From Chloroflexota bacterium (GTDB lineage Bacteria; Chloroflexota; Anaerolineae; Anaerolineales; Villigracilaceae), in contig JAKANW010000001.1 in NCBI GenBank assembly GCA_021823555.1, positions 1 to 23,225 of the forward strand: a stretch of 23,225 bases of DNA, read 5' to 3'. This document shows positions 1 to 8,268 of the stretch, piece after piece. The position numbers and the translations under genes were made by a program. Each line of letters starts with the position of its first letter. Positions within the stretch are counted from its first letter, which is position 1. Under the pieces are notes generated by a model that saw only the letters and a list, made by a program, of their open reading frames with translations, did no database searches and had not been told where the DNA came from.

Positions 1-964
1 ATCCTGGGAAAGCGTGGAAAAGATGATTGCCGATGAAACGGTGATTGATAGCAAGGTCATCGGTTTCAATAAAGGTGGTTTGATCGTACCGGTGGGCGGG
101 TTGCGCGGTTTTGTGCCTGCCTCACAGATCAGCGCCATGCGCCGCAGTATGTCAACCGGTGATACTCCCGAACAGCGCTGGCAGAAGATGGTTAGCGACC
201 CGATCTCCGTGCGGATTATCGAAGTGGATCGCGAACGCCGCCGTCTCATCCTCTCCGAGCGGGCCACCAGCAACGAATCCCGCCAGTCCATCAAGGATCG
301 CGTCATCGGCGAACTCGAAGAAGGCAAGGTATATACGGGTCGCGTCACCAGCCTGGCTGATTTTGGCGCTTTCGTCAACATCAACGGCGCCGACGGTCTG
401 GTCCATCTCTCCGAGCTTTCCTGGGACCGCATCCAGCACCCGAAGGAAATGCTCGAAGTGGGGCAGGAAGTCAAAGTCAAGGTCATCAATATTGACCGCG
501 AAAAACGCCGCATCGGCCTTTCGATCCGCGCCCTGCAGGAAGATCCGTGGGCGGCTCGTGTGGCAAAGTTCAGCGTTGGCCAGTTGGTCGAGGGCGTGAT
601 TACCCGCCTGACCAAGTTTGGCGCCTTTGCCCGACTCGAAGGCGATATCGAAGGCCTGATCCACATCTCCGAGATCAGCGAGCATCGCATCGAGCATCCC
701 AAGGAAGCCATCAAGGAAGGCGAAGTCAAGACCCTGCGCGTCATCCGCATTGACCCCGAACAGCATCGCATCGGTCTCAGCCTGCGCAAGGTTGACTCGG
801 CCGCCTTTGCCGATAAAGACTTCAAGATGCTGGCAGAGGAATATCGGCACGAAGGATCTCCTGCCGGGAAGAGTGTTGAGGAGGAACCTCCTGTCGAGGC
901 TGCCTCCCCGGATGAACCTCCTGCGCCCCCATCCGAAGAAACGGGTGGCGAGGAACAAGCCTGA
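1..964 (+). CDS. rpsA: S1 domain RNA-binding protein, ribosomal protein S1 type (5' partial)
   Basis: This is the C-terminal part of a protein S1 homologue, which binds mRNA on the 30S subunit and helps translation start. The reading frame is open to the window edge: codons before the GTG at 14 read S-W-E-S and fit S1 homologues, so the gene begins upstream. Counting from that GTG, three S1 (OB-fold) repeats are visible, at about residues 5-84, 99-178 and 187-262. The last two carry the classic GxVxxxxxFGAF and GLxHxSE patterns, and the first has the GFNKGG and RGFVPAS signature of an internal S1 repeat. A Pro/Glu-rich acidic tail follows. Family members usually have four or more repeats, so at least one is probably missing upstream. 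A perfect 10-bp hairpin follows the stop. The family is clear; the symbol is assigned on domain pattern alone. Confidence 0.9.
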   Translation, partial: SWESVEKMIADETVIDSKVIGFNKGGLIVPVGGLRGFVPASQISAMRRSMSTGDTPEQRWQKMVSDPISVRIIEVDRERRRLILSERATSNESRQSIKDRVIGELEEGKVYTGRVTSLADFGAFVNINGADGLVHLSELSWDRIQHPKEMLEVGQEVKVKVINIDREKRRIGLSIRALQEDPWAARVAKFSVGQLVEGVITRLTKFGAFARLEGDIEGLIHISEISEHRIEHPKEAIKEGEVKTLRVIRIDPEQHRIGLSLRKVDSAAFADKDFKMLAEEYRHEGSPAGKSVEEEPPVEAASPDEPPAPPSEETGGEEQA

Positions 965-971
965 GATTTAC

Positions 972-995
972 AGAGCGCACCGGTAGGTGCGCTCT
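972..995 (+). terminator. Perfect hairpin after the S1 gene, terminator-like
   Basis: AGAGCGCACC (972-981) pairs perfectly with GGTGCGCTCT (986-995) around a 4-nt loop. It lies 7 bases after the S1 stop and 7 bases before the dipeptidase ATG. The downstream T-tract is weak (CTTG), so termination may be partial. It could instead limit access to the dipeptidase start, which has no obvious Shine-Dalgarno sequence. Confidence 0.6.
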
Positions 996-1002
996 TGCAT
1001 AC

Positions 1003-2100
1003 ATGCCCCTGATTGTTGATTCCCACAATGATCTAGCCTGGAATATGCTTACTTTCGGCCGCGATTACAGCCGCGCGGCCATTGAGACGCGCCGGCTGGA
1101 AGCGGATTCCAAAGTCCCTGAACAAAATGGCGATGCCCTGATCGGTTGGCCCGATTACCAGCGTGGGCAGGTGGCGGTCGTTTTTTCCACCCTGTATGCC
1201 TCGCCCCAACGTTTCAAACTATATCCGGAAGAAACGTTGGTCTACAAGACAATTGACGAGGCCCACCGCCTCTACCGCGACCAGTTGCTGGCCTATCATC
1301 GCCTGACCGATTCCCACCTCGATAAATTCCGCCTGATCGGTTCCTCCGCCGACCTCAACCAGCTTCTCGACGAATGGGAAACTCCCAACCCCAACCAGGA
1401 TGGTCATCCAGTTGGCCTTGTCCCGCTCATGGAAGGCGCGGAAGGCATTCGCAAGCCTGCCGAACTGCGTGAGTGGTATGAACTTGGTCTGCGCTTGATC
1501 GGCCTGGCCTGGGCGGGGACGCGTTATTGCGGCGGGACGAAAGAACCCGGGCCGCTCACTGACGAGGGCCGCGAAATGCTGGCTGCCATGTCGGACTTTA
1601 ATTTCTTCCTCGACCTCAGCCACATGGACGAACCCGCCGCGCTGGAAGCCCTGGACCGTTATCCCGGCCCGGTGGTTGCCACTCATGGCAATTGCCTGGC
1701 GCTGCTCCCAGGGTATCCCACCAACCGCCAATTTTCCGACCGCCTCCTGCGCGGCTTGATCGAACGGGATGGGGTGTTGGGAATCGCACCGTATAATGTA
1801 TTTTTGAAATCCGGTTGGACGCGCCAGGCGAATCGCCGCGAGGAGGTTCATCTTGTGGATGTCATCGCTCACATAGATCATGTCTGCCAACTGGCGGGCG
1901 ATTCCCTGCACGTTGGCATCGGCTCGGATTTCGACGGTGGGTTTGGGTTGCAATCTGTCCCGCCCGAAATTGACACGATTGCTGATTTGCAGAAACTGGC
2001 TCCGCTTTTGAGCGAACGCGGCTATTCTGAAACAGATGTTGCCAACATTCTGGGCGGGAACTGGTTGACCCGCCTGCAAAAAGATTTACCATCCCTATGA
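1003..2100 (+). CDS. Membrane dipeptidase, peptidase family M19
   Basis: A 365-residue zinc-dependent dipeptidase of the renal dipeptidase family, which hydrolyses L-L and often L-D dipeptides. The metal ligands can be read directly: HND near the N-terminus (H8, D10), E144 in LMEGAEG, H207 in LDLSHMDE and H228 in VATHGN. The 21-residue spacing of the two histidines matches the spacing I recall for mammalian renal dipeptidase. GIGSDFDGG near residue 310 is a further family signature. No signal peptide is visible, so it is probably cytoplasmic, as in many bacterial members. The ATG at 1003 fits the N-terminus of the family (LIVDSHNDL). The stop overlaps the next ATG (ATGA), implying translational coupling. 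Substrate preference cannot be told from sequence. Confidence 0.93.
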   Translation: MPLIVDSHNDLAWNMLTFGRDYSRAAIETRRLEADSKVPEQNGDALIGWPDYQRGQVAVVFSTLYASPQRFKLYPEETLVYKTIDEAHRLYRDQLLAYHRLTDSHLDKFRLIGSSADLNQLLDEWETPNPNQDGHPVGLVPLMEGAEGIRKPAELREWYELGLRLIGLAWAGTRYCGGTKEPGPLTDEGREMLAAMSDFNFFLDLSHMDEPAALEALDRYPGPVVATHGNCLALLPGYPTNRQFSDRLLRGLIERDGVLGIAPYNVFLKSGWTRQANRREEVHLVDVIAHIDHVCQLAGDSLHVGIGSDFDGGFGLQSVPPEIDTIADLQKLAPLLSERGYSETDVANILGGNWLTRLQKDLPSL

Positions 2101-2588
2101 CACAAGATACCAATCCCCTCATTCCTACCCCGGTGGAACCTTTACGCACAATTCCCCCATCCCGCATGAGGGTCCGCGTGGGGTTGGCTACCACCCTGTT
2201 TGGGCTTTTCATTTTCACGGTGGGAGCTAAACCTGGTTGGTTCGGCTGGGATCGCAGTCCCGTGGTGGGTTTTGTCCAAATCGCTGTGTTCCTCGTCGGC
2301 CTGGCCATCATTTGCATTGGCGGCTACACGGGCCTCCTGGCGCTTTGGAAGGGCATGCAACGTACCATCGCGGCGGATATCGGATTGCGGCTGGTAAGCA
2401 CGGGGTATGTGATTGCTGTCTTTGCAGGCATGGCAGATGTGTTTGGTATGGGTTCACAGCCCCTGCCGGCCGTTCCCTATTTTGGCCCCTGGCAGGCCGG
2501 CGGAGTGTTGATCGGCGAAGTAACCATTGCGATCGGATTTCTGATGATGATTCCCTACCGGACGGATTACGAGCGCACCCACAAATAA
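2097..2588 (+). CDS. Hypothetical four-helix membrane protein
   Basis: A 163-residue protein I do not recognise. After a Pro-rich cytoplasmic N-terminus of about 25 residues there are four hydrophobic segments, at roughly residues 28-45, 56-84, 97-117 and 132-152. The C-terminus is short and charged (RTDYERTHK). No catalytic motif is apparent. Its ATG overlaps the dipeptidase stop by 4 bases, so the two are almost certainly cotranscribed, which is the only functional clue. The gene ends just before a hairpin repeat that separates it from the converging minus-strand genes. Confidence 0.75.
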   Translation: MTQDTNPLIPTPVEPLRTIPPSRMRVRVGLATTLFGLFIFTVGAKPGWFGWDRSPVVGFVQIAVFLVGLAIICIGGYTGLLALWKGMQRTIAADIGLRLVSTGYVIAVFAGMADVFGMGSQPLPAVPYFGPWQAGGVLIGEVTIAIGFLMMIPYRTDYERTHK

Positions 2589-2604
2589 TTCATTTTGTCG
2601 GGGC

Positions 2605-2631
2605 GTAGTGCGGATTGCCAATCCGCACTAC
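2605..2631. repeat. 12-bp-stem hairpin repeat between convergent genes
   Basis: GTAGTGCGGATT (2605-2616) is perfectly complementary to AATCCGCACTAC (2620-2631) with loop GCC. There is no T-run on either side, so it is not a standard intrinsic terminator. Its place between convergent genes suits a dispersed palindromic element of REP or MITE type, possibly with a secondary transcript-end role. Confidence 0.6.
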
Positions 2632-2710
2632 ATTCATGACACAATATTTAGCCGCGTCAAGTTTACCTATTCACTCGGGGCGGGACTCGGATCGAAAGCG
2701 CACAGGATTT

Positions 2711-2860
2711 TCATATTGGCATCCATGAAATGATGGCCCATGCAGCGAGCTTTTCCCACAGCCAGTCTTTTTCGGGTTTTCGCACGAAGATCAGGGCCAG
2801 GGTGAACAGGATCATAAACAACGCGAAATATAGCGCATAGAACACAGCGTATACGAACAT
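2711..2860 (-). CDS. Small membrane protein (hypothetical)
   Basis: A 49-residue ORF starting at ATG 2860; a GTG just before it is an alternative. It lies 77 bases after the regulator stop on the same strand. One long or two short hydrophobic segments (about residues 1-24, and a weaker one near 38-46) surround a basic/acidic stretch (RKPEKDWLWEKL). The frame is also open upstream across the regulator gene, but there it translates as Arg/Gly/Ala-rich shadow sequence, so only this hydrophobic part looks like protein. No strong Shine-Dalgarno is visible. It may be the third gene of the protease-regulator operon. Function unknown; moderate to low certainty that it is expressed. Confidence 0.45.
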   Translation of the reverse strand: MFVYAVFYALYFALFMILFTLALIFVRKPEKDWLWEKLAAWAIISWMPI

Positions 2861-2937
2861 CACAACAATGCCAATCGGACCCAGAAGTATGTCAAAGGAT
2901 CTGAAATCGCCAAATTTTCCCCCCTTGATTTTTGGCG

Positions 2938-3534
2938 CTAGAGGGTGATCCAGCCGCGTCGCAAGCCCTGGCGCACGGCCTCGGCGCGGTTGGTGATATT
3001 CAATTTTGTGTAGATGGATGAAACGTGAAATTTGACGGTGTGCTCGCTGATGCCCAGCGCGGCCGCGATCTGTTTGTTGGCCATGCCCTGCGCCAGCAGA
3101 CCCAGCACCTCGATCTCGCGCTCGCTCAGGGGCGGCATGTCCGGTTCGTCTGGCGTGTGCATAGGCGGGACCAGCAGGGACGCAGTGCTGACGATCAGCC
3201 CCTCGGATAAGGCGTACAGCGCCGCCAGGATTTCCTCGTGGGAAGACTCCAGGGGCAGCGCGCCCCATGCAAGACCCAGGCGCATCAGTCCCTGGACCGT
3301 TGACGGGGTATCCGTCAAAACGAGCAGCGCGGCCCCTGAAACGGAATCCAGCTTGAAGTCCGGCAAAGAAGCGGAGGCTGAAGCGTAGATCACGACATCG
3401 GCCTCCGCGTCGCTTAAGTCGGGTGAATCCAGCCGGTCTGCCTCGCCGATGATCTCGATCCCGGAATCGGCCAGCAGGGCGCGCAGCCCGAGTCGCATGG
3501 CAGGGATGGGCGCGATCAGCAGGACGCGGGTCAA
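2938..3534 (-). CDS. NarL/LuxR-type regulator with degenerate receiver domain
   Basis: A 198-residue DNA-binding regulator. The C-terminal LuxR-type helix-turn-helix (about residues 132-198) has the full signature: LSEREIEVLGLLAQG, then NKQIA, then SEHTVKFHV. The N-terminal part (1-115) has receiver-domain spacing, but the key acidic residues are gone: the usual paired Asp after the first strand is A8-P9, and the phosphoacceptor position reads VVIYA with A51. It therefore probably does not work by standard aspartyl phosphorylation. The start is taken as TTG at 3534, since AAGGAAG lies just upstream and overlaps the protease stop, which sits 1 base away. It is coupled to the upstream HtrA-like protease gene. 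Targets are unknown; no histidine kinase gene is in the window. Confidence 0.88.
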   Translation of the reverse strand: MTRVLLIAPIPAMRLGLRALLADSGIEIIGEADRLDSPDLSDAEADVVIYASASASLPDFKLDSVSGAALLVLTDTPSTVQGLMRLGLAWGALPLESSHEEILAALYALSEGLIVSTASLLVPPMHTPDEPDMPPLSEREIEVLGLLAQGMANKQIAAALGISEHTVKFHVSSIYTKLNITNRAEAVRQGLRRGWITL

Positions 3535-3535
3535 G

Positions 3536-4396
3536 TTACTTCCTTTCCCCGACGGTCACTTTCAGGGTTTGCGGCTGACCGCCGCGCAGGATTTCCACGC
3601 TGGTCTGCTGGCCGACTGTGTCGCTGGTGAGTGCGGCAAACAGATCGTCGGAATCTTTTAAGGCCTGGCCGTTGACTTTCGTGAGAATATCGCCGACCAG
3701 CAGGCCGCCCTTTTCAGCCGGGCCATCCTTTTCGAGCCACAGCACAAGCAAACCGGTTTCGACCGCCTGGGTGCGGACGCCGAGATAGCCGCGTTTGACC
3801 GTGCCATGCTTGGCGAGCGAATCGGCAATGGCCCAGGCCACGCTGACCGGGATGGTGAGAGACTGGCCGCGCGTCAGGCCGGAGGTATTCAAACCGAGTA
3901 TTTCGCCTTCGGCGTTGATGAGCGGGCCGCCGGAAAAGCCGGGGTAGGGGATAGTCTCGGTTTGCAGGTACTGGTCGAGCAGGCCGCCGCGCCAGGTGCG
4001 GGCCGGACCGCCGATGGCAGTAATGATGCCGAAGGAGGCTTGGATGCCCGCTTCAGAGGGCCGTCCCAGCGCCAGTACGATCTGCCCGACTTTCGGGTTT
4101 TTGGCGGTCCTGGCGGGGGCGAGGGCTTTCTCGGACAGCCTGAGCAGGGCCAGGTCGCTGCCAGGATCGCGGCCTGCGACTGTGGCGGGCAGGGACTTAC
4201 CATCGGGCAGTCCGACGCGGATGTCCTCGTCGCGCGTGATCACGTGGTCGGCAGTCAGCACAAGGTCCGCGGCATAGGCGATGCCGCTGGCGGGATAGCG
4301 GCGGCGGGCATCCACGAGAAGCGTGGAGGCGGAGGCTGTTTCCACCGCGGTGGTCAGGTTGTCGGAAAATGCGGAAAGGGATTTTGCGTCACTCAT
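3536..4396 (-). CDS. HtrA/Deg-type trypsin-like serine protease with PDZ domain
   Basis: A 286-residue serine protease of the HtrA/Deg family. The catalytic triad is readable: H51 (LTADHVI), D81 (GSDLALLRL) and S155 (GFSGGPL). A single C-terminal PDZ domain spans about 203-286, starting RGYLGVRTQ and containing GLLVGDILTKVNG. I chose ATG 4396 rather than an upstream ATG 39 bases earlier, because AAGGAG lies at the right distance before 4396. Unlike classical DegP/DegQ there is no signal peptide or membrane anchor: the N-terminus is polar (MSDAKSLSAF), suggesting cytoplasmic protein quality control or regulated proteolysis. It is the first gene of a tightly coupled pair with the NarL-like regulator, 1 base apart. 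A TACAAT hexamer at 4434-4439 could be a -10 element, but its -35 is poor. Confidence 0.9.
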   Translation of the reverse strand: MSDAKSLSAFSDNLTTAVETASASTLLVDARRRYPASGIAYAADLVLTADHVITRDEDIRVGLPDGKSLPATVAGRDPGSDLALLRLSEKALAPARTAKNPKVGQIVLALGRPSEAGIQASFGIITAIGGPARTWRGGLLDQYLQTETIPYPGFSGGPLINAEGEILGLNTSGLTRGQSLTIPVSVAWAIADSLAKHGTVKRGYLGVRTQAVETGLLVLWLEKDGPAEKGGLLVGDILTKVNGQALKDSDDLFAALTSDTVGQQTSVEILRGGQPQTLKVTVGERK

Positions 4397-4552
4397 AAGG
4401 TTGCTCCTTTTTATATCACGGATTGATAGGAACATTGTAAGAGAGACGTTTGTGTTTTACATCGGTTGATTGGCGGGGTGGGGGACTAGCCGTTCGGGGA
4501 GGTGAAATGTTGGAGATGCTTGGAATGAAAAACACCCCACAATCTTGTCTGG

Positions 4553-5446
4553 TTAAATTCCCTGGGCCAGTGCAATGGCGCCCAACACACCCGCGCGTCC
4601 GCCCAGCGCGGCCGGGACGATGTAGTTTTCGATTTGTTCGGTGATGGCAAATGACTGGACGTAGTTATTAAGCAGGGTCTGCGTCTTGGGACGGATTTTG
4701 GCAAGCAGGTGGCTTTGTTGTGCCACGCCGCCGCCCAACACAATGCGCTGCGGTGAAAGTGTGTAGATATAACTGGCAAGCGCCAGGGCAATGTAATGTG
4801 CTTCCAGCTCCCAGGCGGGATGTTCAGGCGGCAGGGTTTCTGCCGGCGCGCCCCAGCGTTTTTCCAAGGCGGGACCGGAGGCCAGCCCTTCGAAGCAATC
4901 CCCGTGGAAGGGGCAGATGCCCTCGAACGGGTCTGCAGCGGGATCGCGCCGCAGGGGCAGATGCCCCATTTCAGGATGCAGCAATCCATGCATGAGCTTC
5001 CCGTTGACCAGCCCGCCGCCGCCAATGCCGGTGCCGATGGTGAGATAGATAAAGGTGTCGAGTCCCTGCGCCGCGCCCCAGCGACCTTCTCCCAATGCTG
5101 CACCGTTGACGTCGGTATCGAAAGCGATGGGGATGTCAAAGGCGGCGTGCAGTGCGCCAACGATGTCCGCATTTGTCCAGCCGGGTTTGGGGGTGGGCAG
5201 GATGTGTCCGTAGGTTGGCGAACCAGGCTGAGGGTCGAGCGGACCGAACGAGGCAACGCCTATCGAAGCGAGCGGGCCGAGTCGTTGGGTCTGTTCTTCG
5301 AAGAAAGCGATCGCCTGGCCCAGCGTCTCTGCCGGTGTGGTGGTGGGGAAACGCATCTCGGCGCGCAGGTCATCAGGGCCTGCGCCCACTGCACAAATGA
5401 ATTTTGTCCCGCCGCCTTCGATGCCGCCAAAGAGTGGGTGGGTCAT
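4553..5446 (-). CDS. ROK-family fructokinase
   Basis: A 297-residue ROK-family sugar kinase, probably fructokinase (ATP + fructose to fructose 6-phosphate). The N-terminal ATP-binding motif ([10 protein letters not shown]), the [10 protein letters not shown] phosphate loop and the catalytic-region Asp ([11 protein letters not shown]) are present. The metal-site segment HPEMGH followed by [16 protein letters not shown] is characteristic of the bacterial fructokinase branch rather than glucokinases. Start ATG 5446 has GAGGGA just upstream, inside the end of treS, and the two genes are 1 base apart (TAACATG), so translation is coupled. It is the last gene of the sugar operon. A fructokinase beside TreS and an importer may mean a fructose-containing sugar is processed, but no sucrose-cleaving enzyme is in the window. 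Related hexoses remain possible. Confidence 0.9.
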   Translation of the reverse strand: MTHPLFGGIEGGGTKFICAVGAGPDDLRAEMRFPTTTPAETLGQAIAFFEEQTQRLGPLASIGVASFGPLDPQPGSPTYGHILPTPKPGWTNADIVGALHAAFDIPIAFDTDVNGAALGEGRWGAAQGLDTFIYLTIGTGIGGGGLVNGKLMHGLLHPEMGHLPLRRDPAADPFEGICPFHGDCFEGLASGPALEKRWGAPAETLPPEHPAWELEAHYIALALASYIYTLSPQRIVLGGGVAQQSHLLAKIRPKTQTLLNNYVQSFAITEQIENYIVPAALGGRAGVLGAIALAQGI

Positions 5447-5447
5447 G

Positions 5448-7034
5448 TTAGTCCCTCAAAATAAACCAGAGATATTGATAGGGTCGTAACACGAGTGTAC
5501 CAGAAGAAATGGTCTCGCCTGTAAAGGCATTGACCGCCTGACCTTGCGTCAGGTGAGCGGTTTGGACCTGATCGCTCAAGTTGTTGAGGACGAACATGGT
5601 TTCATCTTTATACTTGCGAGTGTAAGCGGCGATGGAGGCCGCGCCGGTTTCAACCCATTCAAAAGTCCCCCATCCAAAGGCGGGATGCAGCCTGCGGATG
5701 GCGATCATGCGGCGTAGGGCGCGGAAGAGGGAATCGGGATCCGCTATTTGCGCGGCAACATTGACGTGTTCCGGGCTGTATTTGCCTTCCAGCAAGGGCG
5801 CAAATGGTTTAGCCTGGGTGAAACCGGCGGTGGGGGAGGCATCCCACTGCATGGGTGTGCGGACGCCGTTGCGGTCCTCCAGCCAGATGTTATCCCCCAT
5901 GCCGATCTCATCCCCGTAGTAGATGATGGGGGAGCCGGGCAGGGTGAAGAGCAGGGAATTGGCAAGGTCAATTTTCCGGCGGTCATTATCGAGCAGCGGC
6001 GCCAGACGGCGGCGGATGCCCCGGTTGAGGCGCATACGCGGTTCGGGCGCATATTGTTCCCACATCCACTGGCGTTCTTCCGGTGTGACCATTTCGAGGG
6101 TCAGTTCGTCGTGATTGCGCAGGAAGGTGCACCATTGGCAATTCTCAGGAATGGAGGGCGTGCGGCGCAGGATTTCGAGCAGATCGTCCGCCCGGCCTTT
6201 CTTGAGCGCCATGTAGATGCGCGGCATGATGGGGAAGTGGAATCCCATGTGGAACTCATCACCGTCTCCGAAATACGGACGCACATCCTCCGGCCATTGG
6301 TTGGCTTCGCACAGCAGGATGCGCCCCGGATAGTTCTCGTCAATGAAAGCCCGCAGTCTCTTGAGGTAGGCGTGGGTTTCGGGCAGGTTCTCGCAGTTGG
6401 TGCCCTCACGTTCGAAGAGATACGGCACCGCGTCGGCGCGGAAACCATCAATGCCGAGGTCGAGCCAAAAGCGGGCGATGTTGATCATCTCTTCCTGGAC
6501 TTTGGGATTGTCAAAATTCAGGTCAGGCTGGCTGGCATAGAAGCGATGCCAGTAGTATTGACCCGCTTCTTCGTCCCATGTCCAGTTCGATGGTTCACTA
6601 TCCACAAAGATGATGCGGGCATCTTTGTACTTCCGGCCCGTGTCGCTCCAAACGTAGTAATCGCGATACGGAGAATTACGGTCGGCGCGCGCAGACTGGA
6701 ACCAGGGATGTTCGTCCGAAGTGTGATTCATGACCAGGTCGGCGATAATGCGCAGACCGCGCACATGGGCCGCGTCCACCAGCACCTTGAACTCATCCAG
6801 GTTCCCGAAGGTGCCGTCCACGTTATAGTAATCGGCGATGTCGTAGCCGTCGTCCTTCAGCGGCGAAGGATAGATGGGCATTAACCACAGGCAATCCACG
6901 CCGAGGATTTGCAGATAATCCAGTTTTTCCGTTAATCCGCGCAGGTCCCCTCGTCCATCGCCGCTGCCATCTTTAAACGCACGCACAGATACTTCGTAAA
7001 ATACGGCGTCTTTATACCAAAGCGATTGATCCAT
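5448..7034 (-). CDS. treS: Trehalose synthase / maltose glucosylmutase, GH13
   Basis: A 528-residue GH13 enzyme matching TreS, which interconverts maltose and trehalose by intramolecular transglucosylation. It opens with the family start ([16 protein letters not shown]). The four GH13 conserved regions are intact: DLVMNHTS at about 99-106, [10 protein letters not shown] with nucleophile D201, [11 protein letters not shown] with acid/base E243, and FLRNHDEL with D309. The long block around [18 protein letters not shown] is typical of TreS and not of ordinary alpha-glucosidases. There is no fused maltokinase domain. A short C-terminal beta domain ends at 528, slightly shorter than the roughly 550-600 usual. 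It lies 19 bases after the permease stop and 1 base before the fructokinase. The Shine-Dalgarno before ATG 7034 is weak. Cytoplasmic role: converting imported or stored disaccharide. Confidence 0.93.
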   Translation of the reverse strand: MDQSLWYKDAVFYEVSVRAFKDGSGDGRGDLRGLTEKLDYLQILGVDCLWLMPIYPSPLKDDGYDIADYYNVDGTFGNLDEFKVLVDAAHVRGLRIIADLVMNHTSDEHPWFQSARADRNSPYRDYYVWSDTGRKYKDARIIFVDSEPSNWTWDEEAGQYYWHRFYASQPDLNFDNPKVQEEMINIARFWLDLGIDGFRADAVPYLFEREGTNCENLPETHAYLKRLRAFIDENYPGRILLCEANQWPEDVRPYFGDGDEFHMGFHFPIMPRIYMALKKGRADDLLEILRRTPSIPENCQWCTFLRNHDELTLEMVTPEERQWMWEQYAPEPRMRLNRGIRRRLAPLLDNDRRKIDLANSLLFTLPGSPIIYYGDEIGMGDNIWLEDRNGVRTPMQWDASPTAGFTQAKPFAPLLEGKYSPEHVNVAAQIADPDSLFRALRRMIAIRRLHPAFGWGTFEWVETGAASIAAYTRKYKDETMFVLNNLSDQVQTAHLTQGQAVNAFTGETISSGTLVLRPYQYLWFILRD

Positions 7035-7053
7035 AATGTTGTTATGTCGCTCT

Positions 7054-8268
7054 TTATCCTTTTACTGAACCTGCGAGCAATCCACGCACGAAGGAACGTT
7101 GGAAGGCGAAGAATATGACCATGGGGATAATGAAAGACAGGAACGCTGCGCCAGTCAGGATATTCCAATTGCCGCCGCGCGGATCAATCAGGTTGGTGAT
7201 TTGTACCGTAAGGACCGGATGAGTGTTCAGAAAGATTTTCGCCACAAGAAAGTCATTCCAAACCCAAATGAATTGGAAGATGCCCAGTGCGCCAATGGCT
7301 GGCATTGCCAGCGGCAGGGCCAAGCGGCGGAAGGCGGTCCAGTGGTTAGCGCCATCCAGGTAGGCGGACTCGAAAACGTCGCGCGGCAGGCCTCCGATGA
7401 AGTTGCGGATCAAATAAATGGCGTAGGGCAGGCCAAAGCCGGTATGAAAGAGCCAGATTCCCAGAAAGGAACTTTCCAAATGTAGTTTAACGTATAACTG
7501 TGCAATCGGCACAAGAGATAGCTGCAATGGAACAACTTGCAGGCCAACCAGCAGGGCGAACAGCCATTGACGACCGGCGAAATCCAGCCAGGCAAACGCG
7601 TATGCTGCCAAGGCGGCAAGGATGATGACGAGCAATGTGGCCGGCACTGTAACCATGAACGTATTTATGAAAGCCGCCCCCATGCCTTCAGGATTGAGCA
7701 GGTCGCCCATGTTACAGCTGTACTTGGCCAGCGTGCTGGGGACCTTTTGCTGGCAGTCGGGGGCATAATCCTGTGTACCTTTATAACCGACGAGCGCATC
7801 GAGGTAGTTGTTCAGTGTGAATTGATCCTGCGCCTTGTTTTGGCCTGAAAGAGTCAGCATATAAGTTTCTATCGAGGCCAATGTGCCAAGCGCTTGTTTT
7901 GCGTCGGATGGGAGTGTCGGATTAACCAAATGCGGCCCGCCATTGACCGGTTCGCGCAGTAACACCAGCAGATTGGCAGCGCGTGGATATTGATTAACCA
8001 ATCCTGGATTCGCAAGATTGGCATTGGGGATGGCCTTGCCGTCAGCTCCGTGACAGGAGGCGCAATATTGTGTGTATTCGGTTATTCCCACCTGTGGTTG
8101 GGGGAGAAAAACGGTCCACCAGCCCGTGGTGCGGACAGACTCGCTGGTGCGAAAGGAGGTGACGAATAATCCCACTGTTGGGATGATCCACAAAAGACAC
8201 ATGACGATCAGCGCCAGATGGAGGGGCAATCTGCTAAGGATACGGTTGAGATTTCCAAAGGGATTCAT
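7054..8268 (-). CDS. MalG-like sugar ABC permease with inserted cytochrome-c-like segment
   Basis: A 404-residue inner permease subunit of a carbohydrate uptake (CUT1) transporter, about 120 residues longer than usual. TM1 is at about 18-38. The conserved permease body resumes at [10 protein letters not shown] (150-159) and [17 protein letters not shown] (197-213), with the EAA loop [21 protein letters not shown] (300-320) and later helices intact. Between these, residues 56-147 resemble a small class I cytochrome c: [15 protein letters not shown] with heme-binding C69, C72 and H73, ending in a helix-like [11 protein letters not shown]. This lies in the first external loop, the correct side for heme attachment. 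No clear distal Met precedes the final helix; M137 or H113 are candidates. A further loop (148-190) adds C172 and C185. The start overlaps the MalF-like gene by 4 bases. Confidence 0.9.
   Translation of the reverse strand: MNPFGNLNRILSRLPLHLALIVMCLLWIIPTVGLFVTSFRTSESVRTTGWWTVFLPQPQVGITEYTQYCASCHGADGKAIPNANLANPGLVNQYPRAANLLVLLREPVNGGPHLVNPTLPSDAKQALGTLASIETYMLTLSGQNKAQDQFTLNNYLDALVGYKGTQDYAPDCQQKVPSTLAKYSCNMGDLLNPEGMGAAFINTFMVTVPATLLVIILAALAAYAFAWLDFAGRQWLFALLVGLQVVPLQLSLVPIAQLYVKLHLESSFLGIWLFHTGFGLPYAIYLIRNFIGGLPRDVFESAYLDGANHWTAFRRLALPLAMPAIGALGIFQFIWVWNDFLVAKIFLNTHPVLTVQITNLIDPRGGNWNILTGAAFLSFIIPMVIFFAFQRSFVRGLLAGSVKG
7828..8103 (-). other. Cytochrome-c-like insertion with CASCH heme motif
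   Basis: This segment encodes residues 56-147 of the MalG-like permease. The CxxCH codons are at 8050-8064. The surrounding YxxxCxxCHGxxGKA pattern is that of the CBB3/class I cytochrome c family. The reading frame is continuous with the permease on both sides, so it is an in-frame domain insertion and not a broken neighbouring gene. Confidence 0.75.

Noticed and set aside
2861..3268. Long minus-strand ORF extending the small membrane protein upstream across the regulator gene
   Set aside because: The upstream part is an Arg/Gly/Ala-rich shadow of the LuxR-type gene; only the hydrophobic C-terminal 49 residues look like protein.
5748..6884. 378-codon ORF on the plus strand opposite treS
   Set aside because: It lies wholly antisense to a convincing GH13 enzyme, shows no family motif and has no ribosome-binding site. 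It is a shadow of GC-rich coding DNA.
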